NCBI GenBank assembly: GCA_963662155.1
Contig: OY759273.1
Span: 30,946,036 to 31,010,035, forward strand
DNA length: 64,000 nt
Direction of reading: 5' to 3'
Origin: Lamellibrachia columna
Lineage: Eukaryota > Annelida > Polychaeta > Sabellida > Siboglinidae
Shown here: piece by piece, positions 23,601 to 33,600 of the stretch
How positions within the stretch are numbered: position 1 is the stretch's first letter
How the letters are laid out: each line of letters starts with the position of its first letter
The notes under the pieces: generated by a model
The model's input: the letters and a program-made list of their open reading frames with translations, nothing else
Databases searched by the model: none
What the model was told of the DNA's origin: nothing
Program-made: the position numbers and the translations under genes

Positions 23601-26600
23601 CATTGCATTACTTTATATTGTTATCTTGCAATAGTGACATCAGAGTCTAATTGAAACATATTTTCTGTAAATTCACATATTTTATTTATGTTGTACAAGT
23701 ATAACGGCATTAATATTTGTTTAGTTTCATATGGAAAATATGTCATAAAATGCGATAGTAATTTGAACAAATCAACTGCAGCAGTTTTGTTCTTTTCTAC
23801 AAAAATGATGTCATCCACTTTTTGTATATCTAACCACGAACAATTTTTTGTTTTGCAGATTTTGTATTTCAAGATCCATGGTAAGGTGATAGGACAGGAT
23901 GTTGCCTCGGAATCCCCGGATCGTCCACCTGATCAGATGGATCGAGGCATAGTGATTGCCATTGGCATCTCTTGTCTCGCCGGAGTGTGTGTCATTGGCT
24001 TGATCATAGTTCAAGTAGTGAGTGACTTCACAATATGTATGACCCCTGTCGGCTAAGAATAAAAATATGGTTGCTGGTCATGCGATATGTTTATGACGTC
24101 ATTGCGATATTTTTGTGATGGCATTGCGGTGTGTTTGTGACATCATTGTGATATATTTGTGACGTCATTGCTGTATGTTTGTGACGTCATTGTGGTATGT
24201 TTGTGATGTCATTGTGGTATGTTTGTGATGTCATTGTGGTATATTTGTGACATCATTGCTGTATGTTTATGACGTCATTGTGGTATGTTTGTGATGTCAT
24301 TGTGGTATGTTTGTGATGTCATTGTGGTATATTTGTGACATCATTGCTGTATGTTTATGACGTCATTGTGGTATGTTTGTGATGTCATTGTGGTATATTT
24401 GTGACATCATTGCTGTATGTTTATGACATCATTGTGGTATGTTTGTGATGTCATTGTGGTATATTTGTGACATCATTGCTGTATGTTTATGATGTCATTG
24501 TGGTATGTTTGTGATGTCATTGCTGTATGTTTGTGAAGTCATTGCCGTTGTCGTTGTGACGTCATTTTGGTATGTTTGTGACGTCAATTTGATATGTTTG
24601 TGACGTCATTGTGGTATGTTTGTGATGTCATTGCTGTATCTTTTTGACATCAATTTGATATATTTGTGATGTCATTGTGGTATGTTTGTGACGTCATTGC
24701 TGGATGTTTGTGATGTCACTGTGGTATGTTTGCGATGTCAATTTGATATGTTTGTGACATCATTGGTGTATGTTTGTGGTGTCATTGTGGTATCTTTTTG
24801 ACATCAATTTGATATGTTTGTGATGTCATTGTGGTATGTTTGTGACGTCATTGCTGGATGTTTGTGATGTCACTGTGGTATGTTTGCGATGTCAATTTGA
24901 TATGTTTGTGACATCATTGGTGTATGTTTGTGGTGTCATTGTGGTATCTTTTTGACATCAATTTGATATGTTTGTGATGTCATTGTGGTATGTTTGTGAT
25001 GTCATTGTGGTATGTTTGTGATGTCATTGCTGTATGTCTGTGATGTCATTGTGGTATGTTTGTAACGTCATTGTGGTATGTTTGTAACGTCATTGTTGTA
25101 TGTTTGTAACGTCATTGTGGTATGTTTGTAACGTCATTGTGGTATGTTTGTAACGTCATTGTGGTATGTCTGTGACGTCATTGTGGTATGTTTGTAACGT
25201 CATTGTGGTATGTTTGTAACGTCATTGTGGTATGTTTGTAACGTCATTGCGGTATGTTTGTAACGTCATTGCTGTATCTTTGTGACATCAATTTGATATG
25301 TTTGTGATGTCATTGTGGTATGTTTGTGATATCATTGTGGTATATTTATGACGTCATTGTGTATTTCCATTAAATTAATTGATTGACACCAGTTATAAAT
25401 TTTATGCTTAAAAATATCTCATGAATTCAAATATTTAATATCTAGAGGTAGTTTGTTCCATAGTCATGCCGCTATTAATTTCAAGGAATTCTCTCCAATT
25501 CGATTTTTTTTTCTTGGTATATATAAATTTGCCTCCCATCTTGAGCTTCTCACCATGACCTCACTATTGAGTTAGTAAAATTGGTGGAATAGACCAGGAA
25601 GTTGATTCCTAGGCTGTTTATACACAAATATTGGACATTAAGAGTAAGTAAGTAATTCATGAACTTTTAGAATATTATATATGTTTGTGACATCATTGTA
25701 GTATGTTTGTGACGTCATTGTGGTATGTTTGTGTGAACACTGTGGTATGTTTGTGTCATCACTGTGGTATGTTTGTGTCATCACTGTGGTATGTTTGTGA
25801 CGTCACTGTGTTATGTTTGTGATGTCATTGTGGTGTGTTTGTGACGTCATTGCTATGTGTTTGTCATGTCATTGTGGTGTGTTTGTGATTTCAGTGCAAT
25901 GCATGAAACTGGTAGATTTTGAAATAGGCAATACAAATATTAAAAAAAAATTATTTTTAATAATTATGATGTCCAAAAGGGGCTGTTTTACTTAAGGAAA
26001 TGCATATATAGTCAGTTTCATTACTTGCTGTCACAATAGACATAATTTATAATGTACAACACCTGGTGGCTTATAATGAAACCAAGGTTGTGGGACATCA
26101 AAAAATCTAGTGCACATGCATCGCTATTATTGCCTGTTGTGCTTATTTGATGATAAAATGGAGGAGCTCCGAAGTACACTGTCTCTTTCCCCAGGTGTAT
26201 GTGAAGCGTCGGAGAGGCATTAAACGCATGAGGAAGTCGTTCCGCGACCGATGCTCTGTCGATATCCGCAGCATTGCAGAGTCCATACAGCTGGGGGAAG
26301 TGCATGGTAGACGTGGGGCGAGATTTGTATATGACAATCCTGCACTGAACTGGTGCGAAACAAAAGTGAGTTTTCTAAAGCTAACATGATTATTAAATTA
26401 ATAATTAGTGTTAATTATTGTAGCTCAATGTCATGGTACCTTATTTTGACTTTGTCAATGTTGACATGGAAATCCAGTTGATGGCGCCACTGATGTGATG
26501 GTATTGTTATCGTCCACCAGGTTACGCAACATACATCATCTCATATTTATTATAACTAGGGGAAACACTGATTTAAGAGTTTCTTCCCACTTTTGCCATT

Positions 26601-27606
26601 ATGTTACAACTTGCCAACTTAATCGATATCCAGCAATTTCTGGTAAAAGTTAATATCTTTGTTCGCTTGTAATGTTCTTTATATGAAGTGCAATATTACT
26701 TATGTACGTTACTCCTGTATGCTGACTGGACATAACGGCAGCTAGGGGGAATTTGCAACATATTGCCCCTTTCTTGTTAGTTCTCCAATAGCAACAGTGC
26801 TGTTGTTGGAGTGGTGATCGAACATACATTGCCGACCTTCCACGGAGAGATGGCCCCACATGATGATGGTTTGTGCTCTTACCATTGATGCTGCCTCATA
26901 TTATCTGGTACGAATTATACAGCATATGTAGTAAATAAGTTAATTTTATGTTTTTCTCACTGTCAATTAGGATTATACATCGAACGTGCTGGACACAGAG
27001 GGATTGTCGAGAATGACTGATGACCCAGACACCATTGAAGATGAGTTCTTGGTAGGCAATTATAGATGGTTTCTTACATCTACTGTGATTATCATATAAA
27101 TACTCTACACTCTTTGATTTTTATTTATATGAACTTCCTCTAAGGGAATGCATTAGTTTATGGGTGCAGAAAAGTAATAAATTATTTCAAATTGAATAAA
27201 TCTGAATTACCCACCACTGAACCTGTTTTTAACACAAATGTAAATATGTCATCAAGCCACTGAAAAAACATTTATTGCCAATCATAGTTTGTGTTTACCA
27301 ACTGAACTAAAATATAAATGATTTATGACATGGAGCATGAGAATGAAAGAGTTAAATTTAGTATTAAAGTATTAGTATTAAAGTATTAGTATTAAAGTAT
27401 TAGTATTAAAGCTACGTTCTTTTGTTTTTTTCTTTTCAGTTGCTGCCGAGCAAAATGCCGAAATTGTCTGATGTTCCACTCGGAGCCGAGGACAAGAATC
27501 GCTACGCAAATGTCATTCCAAGTAAACTTAACTTCCTTATTTAATTCAGGGATTATATTGATTATACATAAATAATACAAATACATGTATATATAATACA
27601 AATACA

Positions 27607-27661
<55 letters not shown>

Positions 27662-30600
27662 CATATAAATGCATGCATGAACATAGCCATTTATGTACAT
27701 AGTTAAGCATCAATTTAAGTCTGCTACAATGTCACTTCACTCGATGTCAGCCACCACATACATCTTCATACCATCACCTGGTATGGTTGGCAGGACAGCA
27801 TAGTTTCCAACGACACTATACAACAAGTTCAATACAGCTCAAAGAAGTAGAACCATGTTTACTCAGTTCGAATAAAAACCTTAGATCGAGGTAAAACTTT
27901 AGATCGAAGAAAAACCTTAGATCGAGGAAAAACCATAGATCGATGAAAAATGTGAGGGAGCTAAGGACTGAGGACAAGACGCAGTGGTCAAAGACGAAGA
28001 AGGACTTATTGCAGCTGTCGGTCATGTATTCATACTACAAGATACAGTATGTGTGTGCATTAGATATAAATTTAAACATGCAAATTGTTTTACATAATAA
28101 TGTTTTAGTGTGTAAATTACCGTCTACAAAACTGCTGAAACATCTATGAAACACTCGCAAGAGTTATTCTTTTGGTTTGGTTGTAGACCCAGAAACATCT
28201 ATGAAACACTCGCAAGAGTTATTCTTTTGGTTTGGTTGTAGACCCAGAAACATCTATGAAACACTCGCAAGAGTTATTCTTTTGGTTTGGTTGTAGACCC
28301 AGAAACATCTATGAAACACTCGCAAGAGTTATTCTTTTGGTTTGGTTGTAGACCCAGAAACAAGGGTTAGCCTGTCAGTGAGAAAAGGCGAAGACAATTC
28401 AGACTACATTAACGCCAACTATCTTCGGGTATGTTATAAATAGTTATATTGATACTATTTTTTTCAACCATTTTAGTTTTTATAATTTAGAATCATAATG
28501 ACCCTATGCTAATTTTTAAATATACCCACTTTCCCCATATAAAATAAGTTATATTATTATATATATTATTTCACTAAAATAGGCTCCTGTCTTTTTCCAT
28601 AGACCATATAGGAGATGTTGAAACTCTTGTAAACAAGGGTTTTAAACCTGATTAAGTATAAAGGCACTTCACAATATATCCACTGCAAGCAGGTTTTATT
28701 TACCTTACCTTACCTATCCTCTTCGGGCCCAGTGGCCCATAAGGCCGAAGTGAATCTCCTCCATCTTGTTCTGTCAGCTGCTACACGTCTGGCTTCGTTC
28801 CAGCTATTCCACCCCAGTATACGTCTTTCATTTTCAATAGTTGATCGCCACGTTGTCTTTGGTCGCCCAACCTTTCTTTTACCTTCAGGCGTCCAGGTCA
28901 GTGCAGTCTCACAATTGCTGTTCTTCTCCATTCGTAGGATATGTCCTACCCACTTCCATCTTCTTATCTTGACCTCAGTGCTGATTGTCTTCAATTTTGT
29001 TTTTGCCAGAATATCTCGATTTGATACAACGTATGGCCATCGAATTTGTAGGATTCGTCTTAAACACTTGAAAAAAAATGTATCTAACTTTCTGTTGTCT
29101 CCTTCGTTAATTTTCCATGTTTCACTTCCATACAACAACACTGGTTTAACAAGTGTGTTAAAAAGCCTCAATTTCGATCTCAATGTGTATATATTTGAAC
29201 TCCATATCTGCTTTAGTTTCATGAAGGATACCCTCGCTTTACAAATTCTGTTAACAATGTCATCGCCGCCTCCTCCTTGCTTACTAACGTTCGCACCAAG
29301 GTAGTTATACTTGTCCACTTCCTTTAGCTCTTGATCATCGATTAGTATTCTGTTTTCGCACTTGCTGTTTATCCTCAATATTTGAGTTTTCTTTTTATTT
29401 ATTCTTAGTCCTGTCCTTGCTGCAAATTGATTCAGTTGTCTTGTCTTTGTTTGCATGTGTGTGTAGCATGATGACATGAGTGCTATGTCGTCGGCAAAGT
29501 CCAGGTCCTCTAGTTTTGACGTGAAGTTCCATCTTATTCCTGTTTTGTTTCCCGCTGTTGTGTTTCTCATTATCCAGTCCACTACTATCAAGAAGATAAA
29601 TCCAGACATTACATCTCCTTGTTTAACTCCAGTTTTGACCTTGAACCACTCAGATTCCTCACCTTCGTCTAACACTGCACATTCACTATCTTCGTATAAC
29701 ATCTGTACCATGTGGATTATCTTGCATGGAATTCCATAGCTCTGCATAATTTTCCATAGACTCTCTCGGTGCACTGAGTCAAATGCTTTTTCAAAATCCA
29801 CAAACGTGATGTATAGAGTTGCCTGCCATTCCACTACCTGTTCTATAATATTTCGTAAAATAAATATCTGTTCTACTGTGCCTCTCCCACTTCTGAAACC
29901 TGCTTGTTCGTCTCTCAACTTGCTGTTAACTCCATCTCTTATTCTGTCAATGAGTACTCTTCCGAATACTTTACTAGGAACAGATGTCAAAGTAATTCCT
30001 CTCCAATTCCCGCACTCTGTCAGGTCACCTTTCTTCGGTATTTTAACGATCAGTCCCTGCTTCCACGTTTTTGGCACTTTCTCTTGTTCCCAAAATGTTC
30101 TGAATAATTTGACAAGCCATTTCTCTGTTGTATTCATGTCTGCTTTTAATAATTCTGCTGTAATTTCATCCTTGCCCCCTGCTTTCCCGTTTTTCATCTT
30201 CCTTAGCGCTGTTCTAATTTCTGCCTTTGTTATTGGGTCAGTGCTGATTTCGTTTATGATCGGATCTATCTCCACATCTGTTACAGGGTCATCAGGTATA
30301 GGTCTATTAAGGATTTCCTCAAAGTGTTCTTTCCATCGCTTCCTTCTGGCCAATCCTTCCGTTATTAAGTTTCCACCTTTGTCTTTCACTGCATTTGTTG
30401 TCTTACGTTTGTCATTACTGAGGGTTTTTGTAATATCATACACTTCTTTCATTCTTCCATTATGTGCTGCTTCCTCTGCTTCCATGGCAAGGTGGTCAAC
30501 CCACTTCCTCTTGTCTTGTCTCATGCTCTTCTTCACTTCTTTGTCTTTACACCTATATTTATCCATGTAATTCTGCTTAATCCTGTCTGACTTTGTCTGC

Positions 30601-33600
30601 TCGATGTTGTTCTTCAGTCGTTTTCTCTCTTCTACTAACTCCCACGACTCCTTGCTGATCCATGGTTTTTGCCCTTTCTTTTTGTACCCCAGTACTTCTT
30701 GAGCTGTTTCTTTGTATGCATCCTCAAAGTCTTGCCATTGTTTCTCAACTTCTTCGTCGCCTGTTTCTTCGTAGTCTTGTAATATATCATATTTGTTGCG
30801 TAACTTCAGTGAGAATTGTGCTTTAATAGCTGGGTGCTGTAACTTAATTATATCAAATTTCTTTCTGATCGCCTTGTTCTTTTGTTTTCTCTTTAGTTTC
30901 AGCTTGATTTTTGATCGCACTAATTGGTGGTCACTCGCAATGTCGGCTCCTCTCATGGCCCTAGTGTCCATTACTGATGTCCGGTGTTGCCTACTCACTA
31001 ACACATGGTCTATTTGATTTTTTGTCTTTCCTCCTGGAGATGTCCATGTCTGTTTATGTATAAGTTTATGTGGGAAAATGGTACCTGTTACCACGAGGTT
31101 ATTAAGTCCGCAGAAGTCAACAAGTCTTTCTCCATTGTCATTTCTTTCACCTACTCCATGGCTTCCTATTATGTTTTCATATCCGTCGTTGTCTTCTCCA
31201 ACTTTGGCATTTAAATCCCCCATTACTAAGAGTAGGTCATGCTTATGAACACTGTCCACAACTGTCTGGAGCTGTTCATAGAAATTGTCTTTATCTTCGA
31301 CGCTGGCTTCATTTGTTGGTGCATAGACTTGTATGATCGATAACTTTACATACATGGAGAAGAATCTAGCATAAATAATTCTATCACTGATAGCTTTCCA
31401 TTCCAGCAATGCTTGTTCTGCTTTCTTCGTCATCATTATTGCTACTCCGTGTCTGTGTATGTTGTCTTCTCTACCTGAAAAAATTACGCTCTCTCCGGTG
31501 TTCATCTTGACTTTTCCTTGTCCCATCCATCTGCATTCACTAATGCCCATGACATCTATTTTATATTTGTCCATTTCTCTTGCAAGCTGGGCTGATTTCC
31601 CTATAGTGTATAACGTTCTCACATTCCAACATCCTATATTTACATTAACTTTTGGCTTGGTTAACGACGTTGTCAGCCTCCGAACTTCCGTTTGGCTTTG
31701 ATCCGGAAGCGTCATACTGTCCAAATAAATGATGTCATCATCTGCTGGTTTTATTTATTATAGTCTAATGCTTGCAGCAGCTTGTTGTACTCTACTTTTA
31801 AGCAGAAGTAGAGTACAGTATCTGTTTTAATTTGGATGTGTGAAAATAATTCTACTGGTCATTCAAGAAAGGCGACTTTGGGGTGGGTCAAATTAGGTAA
31901 TTGTATTTGTAATTGATTACAAGCAAATACTGCATTTGTAATTGATTACAGGCAAATGATGTATTTGTAATTGATTACAGACAAGTGCTGTATCTGTAAC
32001 TGATTACAGGAAAATGCTGTATTTGTAACTGATTACAGACAAATGTTGTATTTGTAATTGATTTCTGCCTTCTGTTCAGCTTTACAATGACACTGTGTCC
32101 AATCCATTGATCACGAAGGGGTAGTTGTTGAATGTTACATCATTTCGGAGGGGGTTCTGCCCAGCATTACGCAATATTAAATGTTGGTGGGCAAATTTGC
32201 ATAATTATGGCCCCTAAAATTTTAATTAACACAAAAATTACAGCCCCTTCAGAAAATATAGGCCTCCCATCTAATGAAAATGATGCTTGTTTACACATTC
32301 TGTGGACTTATTGCAGGGGTACCTCTCCTCCCCCCAAGGATACATTGCGACGCAGGCGCCGCTAGAAGGCACATGTGCTGACTTCTGGCGGATGGCATGG
32401 GAACAACGGTGTCAGATAGTCATCATGCTAACGGGGCTGGAGGAACACGGATTGGTAGGGCATTATAAAAATTATGAACCCCTGTGGGTAGTACTGTTGG
32501 GGGTACAACTCCGTTTTGTATTTTAATTATTTAACATATGAAGCTTTTACCTGCGTTAAATTATACATATAGACAATGACAGAACTGTTATTACATTGTA
32601 AACTGTCAACTGTTTGAATTACTTGTTTTGTTGTAACCTGTAAGCTTATGGAACAAATAGACTTTGGTAAAGTGTTGAGTTGGTGGATATCGTTTCACTT
32701 GCATGTATACAATGTAAGCCTCCATGACGCCCGCAGGTAGCTGTCTCTGACGTTGTCATATTTAGTGCAACAACAACAACAACACTGTATGTTTGTTATT
32801 TAAGTCTTTGTTGTTGTTGCTCTCCTCTTTATTTCCTTCTTCATTACAGTTCCCATTTCACTGCCATCTCCATCACTCGTCTCCACTCCCCCATCCCTCG
32901 CTCTCGTTTTCCCTTCCCACTCCTGCCAAATCTCTATTCAAGCAGTCCTCCCATCTCATTCTCGGTCTTCCTCTTCTCATTCTACCCTCCACGTGAAGGG
33001 CAACCGCTCTCTTCGTCAACCGTCCCCTTCCATTCAGTTCTCGTGCCCAGCCCACTTTAGCCAGCTCCTCACCAGCTTCCTCCTTAAACTCTCTTTCACA
33101 CCAACTTCCTCCCTCGGCTCCTCCATTCTTCGCTTGTCTATTCTTATCAATCCACACTTGGGACTTTATCTTGTTGTTTTTCCATCATCACCGTGGTCTC
33201 TAGGCCGCATATTTAGGTGGGTATAGAAAAATCAAGAGAATATTTTAGTGAAGGAATAATTAAAGTGTTACTGATGGTGGACTGTTGGCTGACTCCTAAA
33301 GCTCTTTGCAGTCAAAGTGTGCCGAGTATTGGCCGAACACAGACGGAGGAGACGTTGTGCGGATCTATGGAGACTATGAGATCACACAGCAAAGACGTCA
33401 GGTGAAGACAGAATGGATCATGTCTGTGATCACATTACGAGATATGAAGGTAGGCATATAGAATGTATGTGATGCATGTATGTATGTGATCAAATTAGAC
33501 ATGGAGGGAGGCATTCAGAGTGGATCATGGCACTCTCTGATCCTGACCTGTCCACTTACAGTGTATCGATTTCCCATATGCAGTAGGGATTTTGGGAGAT

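Noticed and set aside
24018..24056. Read-through of PTPR exon 3 to a stop at 24056
   Set aside because: Would give a TM protein without phosphatase, but a strong gtgagt donor sits at 24018 and exon 4 continues the frame with the expected basic cluster; retained-intron use cannot be excluded.
29806..30570. 254-codon + strand frame inside the RTE element
   Set aside because: Antisense to a full RT reading frame with all motifs; its composition (F, S, L-rich) is typical of a shadow frame.
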